Assembly (NCBI RefSeq): GCF_002043005.1
Contig: NZ_CP020330.1
Span: 186,001-250,000 of the forward strand
From: Martelella mediterranea DSM 17316
Lineage (GTDB): Bacteria > Pseudomonadota > Alphaproteobacteria > Rhizobiales > Rhizobiaceae
DNA length: 64,000 nt
Direction: 5' to 3'
The translations under genes and the position numbers were made by a program. The notes below the pieces were generated by a model. The model saw only the letters and a list, made by a program, of their open reading frames with translations. It searched no databases and was not told where the DNA came from. How positions within the stretch are numbered: the stretch's first letter is position 1; every line of letters starts with the position of its first letter. Positions 16,918 to 25,519 of this stretch are shown here, in pieces.

Positions 16918-18720
16918 ATGCATCGAACGGCCCTATCAGAGAAACCCGGTTTCCTGGCGATAACGCGCCTGCAATTGCTCGCACGGCTCGATAATCAAAA
17001 GGCTGTAGCGAGCTCTGCGGAGACATCGCGCAGAACCGGACCTCCCGCGCGCCCTGCTTCCTCCTGGTGGGGATTTCTCGCCTGTGGACCGCTCGCCCTC
17101 GGATGCCTTTTCGCGCAGACCGACACGGCGCTGGCGCAAACCGCGGAGCGGATCGAACAGACGGTTGCCGGCCAGACAACCATTCTCGAACGGTTCACGC
17201 CGCCGCAGCGCATCGGCACGGTCGATATCAAGGTTCAGGATCAGCGGCGGCGCACCCCCGAAAAGGATGCAGAGGCGATCCGCTTCACGCTGAAATCCCT
17301 GTCGATCGAGGGCGCTGCGACGTTGCCCGGCACGGCGTTTTCCGACCTCTGGCAGGGGATGACGGGCAAGGTCATCACGCTTGCCGATCTCTATCGGATC
17401 GCCGCGGAGATCGACGCCCGGTATCTGAGGGCGGGCTATCTCGCCATGACCGTCGTGCCGGTTCAGGATTTTTCCTCCGGAAAGATCACGCTCCGCGTCT
17501 ATGAAAGCTATGTCGAGACGCTGGAAGTGAACAGTTCCATTCCCGGCATCCGCGAACGGCTTGCGCCCTATATCGACCGGATCATCGCCATGCGGCCGAT
17601 CCGGATCAAGGAGGCCGAGCGCATCCTGCTGCTGATGAGCGATCTCGGCGGGCTCGATATCGAGGGCACGCTGATACGACCGGAGACCCCGAAGGGCGGC
17701 GGAACATTGCGCCTCGACATCGGCTTCGACCGCGCCTCGGGTGCCGTCGGGCTCGACAATCTCGGGACCGATGAAGTCGGGCCGCTGGAGCTTTCCGGCA
17801 ATGTCACCGTCAACGATATGCTCGGGCTTTTCGACAGCGCAAGCCTTGTCGGCGTGACCGTTCCCAACATGCCGCAGGAGATGATCTTCCTGCAGGCCTC
17901 TCAGGATATCCCGATCGGCTACAACGGCCTGTCCGCCGGATATGACCTTTCCTACATCACCCAGAAGCCCGGCGGCGACCTGAAGGCCGACGACATTGAT
18001 ATCGAGTCCGTGATCGGCACGGCGCGGCTCGACTATCCCTTTGTCCGCACCATTGACCAGAGCCTTTTCGGCAGGCTGGAGGTCAATCTGCGCAATGATC
18101 GCGTCGATGTGATGGGCGCGCGGGCGGCCCGCGAACAGACGCGTTGGGCGGCCATGTCGCTGACCTATGACCGGCAGAAGGGAGACACCGCCTTCCTCAC
18201 AACGGCCGAATTCGGCCAGGGTCTGGGACAGGAAACCGCCCTGCCCGAGGTGCCGGAGGATTACCGGTTCGCGCGGGTGAATTTCGACCTCGCGCATGAT
18301 CTTGGCGCCGACACCGCAATCCGGTTGCGCAGTGCCGGACAGTATTCCGCGACGCCGCTGCCTGCGGCCGCGCAATTCTCGCTCGGCGGCGATCCCTATG
18401 GCTGGGCGTTTGATGGCGGCACGCTTTCCGGCGCCAGCGGCGCGGCGGCCGCCCTTGAACTCAGCCATGATTTCGAGACCGGCTGGTCGGCGCTTCCGGG
18501 GCTGACCTGGACGACGTTCGCGGATTATGGCGTCGTCTGGAATGAAGAGGCGAGCGCCGACTATGCGCGCGATGCGCTCGGCTCCGTCGGCGTCGGCGTC
18601 AGCGGCATGCTCGCGGAAAAGATGAGCTTTCAGCTGATCGCGGCCGTGCCGTGGTACAGCCCCGACAATGGCGAGGATGAAGGGCTGAGGCTTTTCTTCA
18701 GGCTGGGGCTGCCGCTCTGA
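16918..18720 (+). CDS. TpsB-type two-partner secretion outer-membrane transporter (ShlB/FhaC/HecB family)
   Basis: A roughly 600-residue protein. After a long N-terminal leader with a hydrophobic segment ending TALAQTAE come a POTRA domain (about residues 90-170: FTLKSLSIEGAATLPGTAFSDLW through DLYRIAAEIDARYLRAGYLAMTVVP), a second POTRA-like segment (KITLRVYESYVETLEV), and a C-terminal Omp85-type 16-stranded barrel ending in a terminal aromatic/hydrophobic strand (LRLFFRLGLPL). The family threads an exoprotein through the outer membrane. I chose the ATG at 16918, which follows GGGGGG; an in-frame ATG at 16873 is less well placed. No TpsA partner with a TPS domain is encoded nearby. Confidence 0.85.
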   Translation: MHRTALSEKPGFLAITRLQLLARLDNQKAVASSAETSRRTGPPARPASSWWGFLACGPLALGCLFAQTDTALAQTAERIEQTVAGQTTILERFTPPQRIGTVDIKVQDQRRRTPEKDAEAIRFTLKSLSIEGAATLPGTAFSDLWQGMTGKVITLADLYRIAAEIDARYLRAGYLAMTVVPVQDFSSGKITLRVYESYVETLEVNSSIPGIRERLAPYIDRIIAMRPIRIKEAERILLLMSDLGGLDIEGTLIRPETPKGGGTLRLDIGFDRASGAVGLDNLGTDEVGPLELSGNVTVNDMLGLFDSASLVGVTVPNMPQEMIFLQASQDIPIGYNGLSAGYDLSYITQKPGGDLKADDIDIESVIGTARLDYPFVRTIDQSLFGRLEVNLRNDRVDVMGARAAREQTRWAAMSLTYDRQKGDTAFLTTAEFGQGLGQETALPEVPEDYRFARVNFDLAHDLGADTAIRLRSAGQYSATPLPAAAQFSLGGDPYGWAFDGGTLSGASGAAAALELSHDFETGWSALPGLTWTTFADYGVVWNEEASADYARDALGSVGVGVSGMLAEKMSFQLIAAVPWYSPDNGEDEGLRLFFRLGLPL

Positions 18721-18797
18721 TGCGGGTTTGGTCGCGTCAGCATTCGACAACGAGATATTCCGGCCGCACCGGCTATTGCAACGAAAAGAGGTTTTCC

Positions 18798-20372
18798 ATG
18801 TCACGGTTCAAAGCTTCGCGCCGCCATTTCCTGACCACGGTTTCGCTGGCGTCTGCCTCGATCGCCTTGCTCTCGTTTCCCGCCTTTGCCGAGATGTTGC
18901 CGCCATCGCGCACATCGGGCGTCCCGGTTCCGCCCGGTCAGATCGACAAGGCCGTGGCCGCCCTTGATGGCATCGTCGAAGACATCAAGGCCCTGAGCGG
19001 CGTGCCGGGCATTGCCGTCGCCGTGGTTCGCGGCGGAAAGACCGTTTATGCCAAGGGGTTCGGCATGCGCGACGCCAAGGGCGACCTGCCCGTAACGCCC
19101 GATACGGTGTTCCAGCTCGCCTCGCTCTCCAAGTCCGTTGGCGCGACGGCCGTCGCCCGTCAGGTCAGCCGCGGCGTGGTCTCCTGGGACAGCCGCATGC
19201 AGGACCTGCTGCCATGGTTCTCGCTCTCCGATCCAGCAGTGAGCGAACGGCTGACGATCGGCGACCTCTACAGCCATCGCTCCGGCCTGCCGGATCATGC
19301 CGGCGACGATCTTGAGGACCTCGGCTTCGACCGCCGAACCATTCTCGAACGGCTGCGGCTTCAGCCGCTCTCCCCCTTCCGCACCAGTTACGCCTATACG
19401 AATTTCGGCCTGACAGCGGCGGCTGAAGCGGTTGCCGAGGCCTCCGGCATGGCGTGGAGCGATCTTGTGCAGGAGGCTGTGTTCGAGCCGCTTGGCATGA
19501 ACGACACCAGCGCGCGCTTTGACGATTTCATGGCGCGGGAGAACCGGGCGACGCCCCATGCCAGAACCGCAGACGGGTTTGCCGCGCTCTACCAGCGTGA
19601 GCCGGATGCCCAGTCGCCGGCGGGCGGCATCAGTTCGACGATCGAAGACATGGCCAAATGGATGACGATGGTGCTCGCCGATGGCGGCGACCTCATCCGG
19701 CCGGAAGCCCTGCAGCCGGCGATCAGCCCGCAGAGCTTTTCCAGCAGGCCGCACAGCCCGGATGAACGCGCTGGCTTTTATGGCTATGGCTTCGGCGTCG
19801 GCACAGATCCGAGCGGCCGGGTGGTGCTCAGCCATTCCGGCGCGTTCATTCTGGGATCTGCGACCTATTTCGCGCTGATCCCCTCGCTCGATGTGGGGAT
19901 CATCGTCCTCTCCAACGCCGCCCCGGTGGGCGCGGTCGAAGCGATCGGCGCGAGCTTTACCGACATGGTTCAGACCGGCAGCGTGACCCGCGACTGGTTC
20001 TCGGGCTATGAGGCGCTGTTTGCCGGTCTATACACGCCGCTCGGCGAGACCGCCGGAATGCCGTTTCCGCAAGCGGCCGCTGCGCCGCCACTCGCAAGCT
20101 ATTGCATCGGCCGCTACAGCCATCCCTATTTCGGGACCGTGGAGGTGCGCGAGGACGAGACCGGCAGCCTCGTCTTGCTTGCCGGGCCCAAACCGGAAGC
20201 GTTTGCGCTGTTGCCGTGGGACGGCGCGATGATGGTGTTCGATATCGAGACCGAAAACGCGCCCGCAGGCTCCCGCTCCGCTGCCACGTTTTCCGGCGGT
20301 TCGGACGAGGCCGAAGCGCTGGAGATCGAACTCTTCATCATGAACGGACCGGCGCAGTTCAAGCGAATATAG
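18798..20372 (+). CDS. Serine hydrolase (beta-lactamase/penicillin-binding protein fold) with Tat-like signal
   Basis: A 524-residue protein. The N-terminus (SRRHFLTTVSLASASIALLSFPAFA) is a twin-arginine-type export signal. The catalytic SxxK motif is S109-L-S-K112 in FQLASLSKSVGA, the tyrosine motif is YTN in SYAYTNFGL, and the third motif is HSG in LSHSGAFIL. These are features of class C-like esterases, peptidases and beta-lactamases. A C-terminal extra domain of about 130 residues follows; its last 30 residues recur as the remnant at 15621. The gene follows the TpsB gene by 77 bases in the same direction, so they are probably co-transcribed. Substrate is unknown. The upstream reading from 18720 lacks a good start. 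Confidence 0.85.
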   Translation: MSRFKASRRHFLTTVSLASASIALLSFPAFAEMLPPSRTSGVPVPPGQIDKAVAALDGIVEDIKALSGVPGIAVAVVRGGKTVYAKGFGMRDAKGDLPVTPDTVFQLASLSKSVGATAVARQVSRGVVSWDSRMQDLLPWFSLSDPAVSERLTIGDLYSHRSGLPDHAGDDLEDLGFDRRTILERLRLQPLSPFRTSYAYTNFGLTAAAEAVAEASGMAWSDLVQEAVFEPLGMNDTSARFDDFMARENRATPHARTADGFAALYQREPDAQSPAGGISSTIEDMAKWMTMVLADGGDLIRPEALQPAISPQSFSSRPHSPDERAGFYGYGFGVGTDPSGRVVLSHSGAFILGSATYFALIPSLDVGIIVLSNAAPVGAVEAIGASFTDMVQTGSVTRDWFSGYEALFAGLYTPLGETAGMPFPQAAAAPPLASYCIGRYSHPYFGTVEVREDETGSLVLLAGPKPEAFALLPWDGAMMVFDIETENAPAGSRSAATFSGGSDEAEALEIELFIMNGPAQFKRI

Positions 20373-20776
20373 AGCGGCTCGCGGCCGACCACTCTCAGGT
20401 GCAGCGTCGGTAAGCGCTATCGCATGACTACCCGTTCCCAATGCCATGTGTCGCCATGGGCAGCAGTGAAACGTCCCGTGAGTGGCGGGGTTCCGTGAGG
20501 CTGGTCGTAAGCCAGTATCAAGGTCTTGAGGGGATACGAACCGGCGCGCCCTTATGCGCCGAGCCTTGCGCATCGGAGATGCCAAGTCCCTATCGCCATT
20601 AAAAAGGAATGCGCAGGATCACCGAAAGACCGCCATCTGCGTCCGGTTAGGTCTCTCCTAATCAGCGCTATCGGATTTGCTATTTTTGTTTACCAGGCAA
20701 TGCCCCTAGGCTTTTGCTGCGCACAAAGAGGACTGGTGACGGTTCGCGCGCGCTGTGAAAATGGGGTGAAGTGCGT
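20373..20776. other. Intergenic region with repeat motif, no gene seen
   Basis: About 400 bases separate the serine hydrolase from the flavin monooxygenase gene. The first 25 or so bases are shared with the sequence after the hydrolase remnant at 15717. Bases 20511-20542 carry the second copy of the motif at 1170-1200, followed by a GC-rich dyad (GGCGCGCCCTTATGCGCC). Nothing in any frame looks like a protein. It may be debris of a mobile element or intron. Confidence 0.45.
20511..20542 (+). repeat. Copy B of the ~31-bp motif shared with 1170-1200
   Basis: GCCAGTATCAAGGTCTTGAG followed by GGGATACGAACC matches copy A at 1170-1200 in the same orientation, with four substitutions and one gap by eye. 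The surrounding sequences do not align. Confidence 0.35.
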
Positions 20777-22054
20777 ATGGCTTTGGAAAGATTCGACACG
20801 GTCGTGGTCGGCGCCGGTCAGGCCGGGATCGCGGCGAGCGAGCATCTGAGCAACAACGGAACGGGGCATGTCGTGCTTGAGCGGAGCCGGGTTGCCGAAC
20901 GCTGGCGAACGGCGCGCTGGGATTCGCTCGTTGCAAATGGTCCGGCTTGGCACGACCGTTTCCCGAACCTCGAATTCGAGAGCGCCGACCCCGACAGCTT
21001 CATCCACAAGGATGCCGTTGCCGACTATTTCGTCGCCTATGCCGAGAAGATCAATGCGCCTGTGCGGTGCGGCGTCGAGGTTCTTTCCGTCGAACGCAAG
21101 GACCACGAACGCGGCTTTCTGGTGAAGACCGACAAGGGCGACTTCGAAGCTTTGAACGTCGTCGTGGCGACAGGCCCGTTTCAGCAACCCGCCATTCCGT
21201 CGATCATCCCGGGCACGGCGGCGGTGAACCAGCTGCACTCGTCCGACTACCGCAATCCCGCGCAATTGCCGGCCGGCAACGTCCTGGTTGTCGGCGCCGG
21301 ATCGTCCGGCGTCCAGATCGCCGATGAACTCGCCCGCAGCGGCCGCAAGGTCTACCTGTCCGTCGGCCCGCATGACCGGCCGCCGCGCGCCTATCGCGGC
21401 CGGGATTTCGTCTGGTGGCTCGGGGTTCTCGGCAAATGGAACCTGCAGGCGCAGGCGCCCGGCACGGAACATGTGACCATCGCGGTCAGCGGCGCGCGCG
21501 GCGGCGAGACCATCGATTTCCGCAGGCTGGCGGAAAACGGCATGACGCTGGTCGGACGCACCGAAAGTTTCGAGAACGGCGTCCTCAGCTTCGCCCATGA
21601 CCTTGCCGATAACATCGCCGGCGGCGATGCCTACTACCTGTCGCTGCTCGACGAGGCCGACGCCTATGTGGCGCGCAATGGCCTGGATCTTCCGGCAGAA
21701 CCGGAGGCGCGCGTCTTCGGCCCGACGCCCGACTGCATCGCCAATCCCGTTTCCAACCTCGACCTCGAAGAAGCCGGAATCACCACGGTCATCTGGGCCA
21801 CCGGATTCCGCTCCGACTACAGCTGGCTGAAACTCGACATATGCGACGAGCACGGCCGACCCGTGCACCAGCGCGGCGTCTCCGACGAACCCGGCCTCTA
21901 TTTCCTCGGCCTGCCCTGGCTGTCCGGGCGCGGATCGAGTTTCATCTGGGGCGTCTGGCACGATGCGAAATATGTTGCCGATCACATCCTGATCCAGCAG
22001 AAATACCGCGATTATCAAGCGCCGTCGGACGGCTTGCGGTCAGCGGCGGAATAG
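20777..22054 (+). CDS. Flavin-containing monooxygenase-like NAD(P)/FAD oxidoreductase
   Basis: A 425-residue protein with two Rossmann fingerprints: FAD-binding VVVGAGQAGIAASEHL near residue 9, and NAD(P)-binding VLVVGAGSSGVQIADEL near residue 172. The motif WATGFRSDYSWL near residue 340 is the ATG motif that links the two domains in flavin-containing monooxygenases and CzcO-like proteins. It would oxygenate a nitrogen- or sulfur-containing or carbonyl substrate with NADPH and O2 in the cytoplasm. ATG 20777 is preferred to GTG 20771 because the GGGGTGAA ribosome binding site is better spaced. RidA and DUF1028 genes follow in the same direction. Confidence 0.88.
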   Translation: MALERFDTVVVGAGQAGIAASEHLSNNGTGHVVLERSRVAERWRTARWDSLVANGPAWHDRFPNLEFESADPDSFIHKDAVADYFVAYAEKINAPVRCGVEVLSVERKDHERGFLVKTDKGDFEALNVVVATGPFQQPAIPSIIPGTAAVNQLHSSDYRNPAQLPAGNVLVVGAGSSGVQIADELARSGRKVYLSVGPHDRPPRAYRGRDFVWWLGVLGKWNLQAQAPGTEHVTIAVSGARGGETIDFRRLAENGMTLVGRTESFENGVLSFAHDLADNIAGGDAYYLSLLDEADAYVARNGLDLPAEPEARVFGPTPDCIANPVSNLDLEEAGITTVIWATGFRSDYSWLKLDICDEHGRPVHQRGVSDEPGLYFLGLPWLSGRGSSFIWGVWHDAKYVADHILIQQKYRDYQAPSDGLRSAAE

Positions 22055-22111
22055 GCCGCATCGCAGCATACCGCATCGGTCACGATATCGGCCCAAGCAA
22101 AAGGGAGCCCC

Positions 22112-22525
22112 ATGGCACATACGCGTATCCGCAAGTTCAACACCAAGGACACCTATCCAGAGCAGAAGCTCGACAACGACCTGTGCCAGGCCGTGGTTGC
22201 GCGCGGAAGGACCGTGTTTCTGCGCGGCCAGTGCCCCCAGGACCTCGACACCGCCGAAAACATCGCAAGCCATGATCCGGTCGAGCAGACCCACAAGGTC
22301 ATGCAGAATATAAGGCAGCTGATCGAGGAGGCCGGCGGCTCGATGGAGCATCTGTGCAAGGTCGTCGTCTATCTGACCGATGTGCGCCACCGTGAGGCCG
22401 TCTACCGCACGATGGGCGAATATATCAAGGACGTTCATCCGGTCTCGACCGGCGTGGTCGTGACCTGCCTCGCGCGGCCGGAATGGCTCGTCGAAATCGA
22501 CGGCACCGCCGTCATTCCCGACTGA
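22112..22525 (+). CDS. RidA/YjgF family protein
   Basis: A 137-residue protein of the RidA family, trimeric enamine/imine deaminases. It has the RGQCPQDLDT, QTHKVMQNIRQLIEEAGGSMEHLCKVVVYLTDVRHREAVY and VVTCLARPEWLVEIDGTAVIPD segments. The canonical RidA arginine (about residue 105 in the E. coli enzyme) appears to be replaced: the final conserved segment reads LARPEWLVEID. Its position between a flavin monooxygenase and a DUF1028 gene suggests a role on a reactive imine or carbamate in the pathway rather than general housekeeping. Confidence 0.88.
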   Translation: MAHTRIRKFNTKDTYPEQKLDNDLCQAVVARGRTVFLRGQCPQDLDTAENIASHDPVEQTHKVMQNIRQLIEEAGGSMEHLCKVVVYLTDVRHREAVYRTMGEYIKDVHPVSTGVVVTCLARPEWLVEIDGTAVIPD

Positions 22526-22558
22526 ACTAGCACCGACTGAACCAGCAAAGGCCCGGAC

Positions 22559-23236
22559 ATGACCTTTTCAATCATCGCCCGTTGTCGCAACACCGGACAG
22601 TTCGGCGTTGCCATCGCCTCGTCCTCTCCGGCGGTTGCCGCGCGCTGCATGTTCGCCGAGGCCGGCGTCGGCGCCGTCTCGACGCAGAATGTCACCAACC
22701 CGGCGCTCGGCCCGCTCATGCTTGGCGAAATGAGGAAAGGCGCCAGCGCGGAAGAGGCCGTTGCCGCCGCCCGTGATGCCGATGGCTTTCCGGCCTACCG
22801 GCAGCTTCTGGCGATCGACGGAAAGGGTCAAAGCGCGATCCATTCGGGCCCCAAGGCGCTCGGGATCTGGACCAGCGCATCCGGAACCGATTGCGCGGCC
22901 GGCGGCAATCTTCTGGCCAATGACCAGGTGCCAGCTTCCATGGTTTCCGCCTTTGAAACGGCCGCCGGCACGCTCGCCGACCGGCTGGTCGTCGCGATGC
23001 AGGCGGGTCTTGCCGTGGGTGGCGAGGCCGGGCCCGTCCATTCCGCCGGCCTCCTGGTCGTCGACCGGCAGAGCTGGCCCTATATCGAGCTGCGCATCGA
23101 CTGGCTGGACGCGGACTGCCCGATCGCGGCCCTGGCCCGCGCCTTCGAGATCTACAAGCCCCAGGCGGACGACTATATCACGCGCGCCCTGAACCCCGAG
23201 GCCGCGCCCTCCTACGGCGTGCCGGGCGACGAATGA
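22559..23236 (+). CDS. DUF1028 family protein (Ntn-hydrolase-like fold)
   Basis: A 225-residue protein with the DUF1028 opening MTFSIIARCRNTGQFGVAIASSSPAVAARCMFAEAG, then GAVSTQNVTNPALGPLMLGEMRKG and GNLLANDQVPASMVSAFE. The family has an Ntn-hydrolase-like fold, but the function is unassigned; genes of the family are often found with RidA and amidohydrolase or peptide importer genes. Here it follows the RidA gene by 33 bases, so the two are co-transcribed. A hydrolytic role on an amide or carbamate is an inference only. Confidence 0.88.
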   Translation: MTFSIIARCRNTGQFGVAIASSSPAVAARCMFAEAGVGAVSTQNVTNPALGPLMLGEMRKGASAEEAVAAARDADGFPAYRQLLAIDGKGQSAIHSGPKALGIWTSASGTDCAAGGNLLANDQVPASMVSAFETAAGTLADRLVVAMQAGLAVGGEAGPVHSAGLLVVDRQSWPYIELRIDWLDADCPIAALARAFEIYKPQADDYITRALNPEAAPSYGVPGDE

Positions 23237-23335
23237 CGGAACCCGGCCGCCCGTCCCGTGCTCGATTGCTCCCCCGCAAAAGCCCCGTATACTAGCACTG
23301 ACAAGCGTACGGCTTTTGAAGGACAGAGAAACAGG

Positions 23336-24265
23336 GTGCCACTTCGTATCACCTTCAGACAGCTGGAATATTTCGTCGCCGTTTGCGATTGCGGCTCGAT
23401 TGCGCATGCCGCGCAGAAGATCAATGTTTCCTCGCCCTCCATCTCCGCGGCCATCGCCCAGCTTGAAGCGGAATTCGGCCTCAAACTGTTCGTCCGCCGC
23501 CATGCCCACGGCCTGTCGCTGTCGCAGACCGGCGAACTGTTCCTCAACGCCGCGCGCGAGACGCTGGAAAAGGCCAATGCGCTCAACCAGCTGGCGGCCG
23601 ATGTGGCGGGAACGGTGCGCGGCAACCTCAGGGTTGGCTGCCTCCTGACCTTTGCCCAGATCGTGCTGCCGCGCCTGCGCCGCAGCTTTGTCGATCTGTT
23701 CCCAGAGGTCGTCTTCAGCCAGTTCGAGCGGGACCAGTCCGAGCTTTTCAACGAATTGCGCGCCGCAAGGCTGGATATCGCGCTCACCTACGATCTCAAC
23801 ATTCCGGCGGATCTCAACTTCGTGCCTCTCGTCGAACTCTCGCCTTTCGCGCTGTTCAGCGAGGGCCACCCCCTGGCCGATCGCCCCTATGTCTCGCCAG
23901 TGGACCTTGCGCGCTATCCGATGGTCCTGCTCGATCTGCCGATGAGCACTGATTATTTCCTATCGATCTTCTCGTCGCTGGGCATCCGTCCGGAGATCGC
24001 GGAGCGGACCCGGGATATGGCGGTGATGCGCTCGCTGGTGGCCAACAATTTCGGATATTCGGTCGCCAATATCCGCCCCTTGTCCAATCTCGCCCCCGAC
24101 GGCCAGAAGCTTCGTTTCGTGCCGCTGTCGGGATCGGTGCGGCCGCTCAATATGGGCCTGCTGATGTCCGAGGGGGCGGCGAACGCCCGCACCGTCTCGA
24201 CCTTCATCGAACACGCGAAGAATTTCATCCAGAACGACGACACTTTCCATTTCGCCGCCAGCTAG
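23336..24265 (+). CDS. LysR-family transcriptional regulator
   Basis: A 309-residue LysR-type regulator. The helix-turn-helix lies in residues 2-60 (ITFRQLEYFVAVCDCGSIAHAAQKINVSSPSISAAIAQLEAEFGLKLFVR), followed by the effector domain from RGNLRVGCLLTFAQIVLP. I chose the GTG at 23336, which puts the helix-turn-helix directly at the N-terminus and follows ACAGAGAAACAGG; the longer reading adds 26 residues unlike the family. It lies in the same direction as the flavin monooxygenase/RidA/DUF1028 genes and the deacetylase gene, and is a likely regulator of one or both. Confidence 0.88.
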   Translation: MPLRITFRQLEYFVAVCDCGSIAHAAQKINVSSPSISAAIAQLEAEFGLKLFVRRHAHGLSLSQTGELFLNAARETLEKANALNQLAADVAGTVRGNLRVGCLLTFAQIVLPRLRRSFVDLFPEVVFSQFERDQSELFNELRAARLDIALTYDLNIPADLNFVPLVELSPFALFSEGHPLADRPYVSPVDLARYPMVLLDLPMSTDYFLSIFSSLGIRPEIAERTRDMAVMRSLVANNFGYSVANIRPLSNLAPDGQKLRFVPLSGSVRPLNMGLLMSEGAANARTVSTFIEHAKNFIQNDDTFHFAAS

Positions 24266-24299
24266 GACGCGTGCGCAACACTCAGAGAAACTTCCCCCC

Positions 24300-25397
24300 A
24301 TGCCGGACAGAATAAAGCCGCTGCTCGAAACGCTCGTCGCCTTCCCGACGATTGCCGGCACGCCCAATATCGACCTCATCGCCTGGGTGAAAGACCTGCT
24401 CGACGCTGCGGGGTTTGCCGTGACCATCATTCCCTCGCGGGACGGCACGAAAGCCGGCCTGCTCGCCCGGTTCGGCGATGGCGATGGCGGAACGCTGTTT
24501 TCCGCCCATACCGATGTGGTTCCGGTTGACGGGCAGAACTGGAGGGAAGCGCCGTTCCGGCTTGCGGAGCGGGAGGGGCGCTATGTCGGTCGCGGGACGA
24601 CCGACATGAAGGGCTTCATCGCCTGCGTGCTGGCGCTGGCCGAAACATTGCGGGAAACGCCGCCGCCAAGACCCGTTCTGATCTGCCTCAGTTGGGATGA
24701 GGAGCTGGGTTGTCGCGGCATTCCGGAAATGATCGACAGTGTTGTGCCGGTGCTGGGCCGGCCGGATCTCTGCATTGTCGGCGAGCCGACGCTGATGCGC
24801 CCCGTGCTGGGACACAAGGGCAAGGCCAGCTACCGCGCCGAATTCGCCGGCACGCCGGGCCATTCCGCGATGGCGCCCTATTTCACCAATGCGCTCCATG
24901 GGGCAGCCGAATTCATTCTCGCGCTGAGAAGCCTTCAGGACGCGCTGGCCAAGGAGGGCGCGCGCGACGACGCCTTCGACCCGCCTTTTTCCACCGTCCA
25001 TGCCGGTATCGCGCGCGGCGGCGTGGCGCTCAACATCGTGCCGGACCATGCCGAGGTTCTGTTCGAAATCCGCCATCTGGCGAGCGAAACCCCGGATGCC
25101 ATCCTGTCCCGCCTCGTTGTTCCCGAAGGCGCGCGGATCACCCGCACGGGCCAGTATCCCGGTCTCTCGGCCCTGGCGGACGATCCCATAGTGGCGCGGT
25201 TTTCCAGCGCCCTGCCCGATCCGACGCCGGCGACCGTCGCGTTCGGGACCGAGGCCGGATACTTTGCCGAACGCGGCATCCCGACCGTCGTCTGCGGGCC
25301 GGGCACGATGAAGGACGGGCACCAGCCGGATGAATCAATCGCCATCGATCAGCTCGCGCGCTACCATGCCCTGATCCGCGACTGGGTGTTCCGCTGA
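24300..25397 (+). CDS. Acetylornithine deacetylase-like M20 metallopeptidase
   Basis: A 365-residue M20 family hydrolase. Metal-site segments are FSAHTDVVPVDG, GRGTTDMKGFIA, the catalytic Glu in SWDEELGCRG, GEPT, GHKGKASYRAEFAGTPGHSAMAP and the final GPGTMKDGHQPDESI. ArgE-type enzymes remove an acyl group from N-acyl-ornithine or related amino acids in the cytoplasm using two zinc ions. The gene context (RidA, DUF1028, flavin monooxygenase, Rieske oxygenase) suggests that it acts on an N-acyl or N-carbamoyl intermediate of a catabolic pathway rather than in arginine synthesis. Confidence 0.87.
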   Translation: MPDRIKPLLETLVAFPTIAGTPNIDLIAWVKDLLDAAGFAVTIIPSRDGTKAGLLARFGDGDGGTLFSAHTDVVPVDGQNWREAPFRLAEREGRYVGRGTTDMKGFIACVLALAETLRETPPPRPVLICLSWDEELGCRGIPEMIDSVVPVLGRPDLCIVGEPTLMRPVLGHKGKASYRAEFAGTPGHSAMAPYFTNALHGAAEFILALRSLQDALAKEGARDDAFDPPFSTVHAGIARGGVALNIVPDHAEVLFEIRHLASETPDAILSRLVVPEGARITRTGQYPGLSALADDPIVARFSSALPDPTPATVAFGTEAGYFAERGIPTVVCGPGTMKDGHQPDESIAIDQLARYHALIRDWVFR

Positions 25398-25519
25398 CGG
25401 CTTCGCCTTTCCTTAATTGCAACTAAGCGATTTCCTTCTTTCTCGATTCCGGTCCGCGCGCCATCCTGCGTTTTGATGTGCCTTGGTACAAGACCGCGCG
25501 TCGCGAAAAGGAGGTTCGA

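Noticed and set aside
16936..18804. Minus-strand ORF of 622 codons opposite the TpsB gene
   Set aside because: Composition is typical of an antisense frame of a GC-rich gene; the plus strand encodes recognisable POTRA and barrel segments and has a ribosome binding site.
20395..20600. Possible group II intron or structured RNA fragment
   Set aside because: The sequence around GTAAGCCAGTATCAAGG reminded me of intron-type RNA, but no domain V hairpin or reverse transcriptase frame could be recognised, so only the shared motif is reported.
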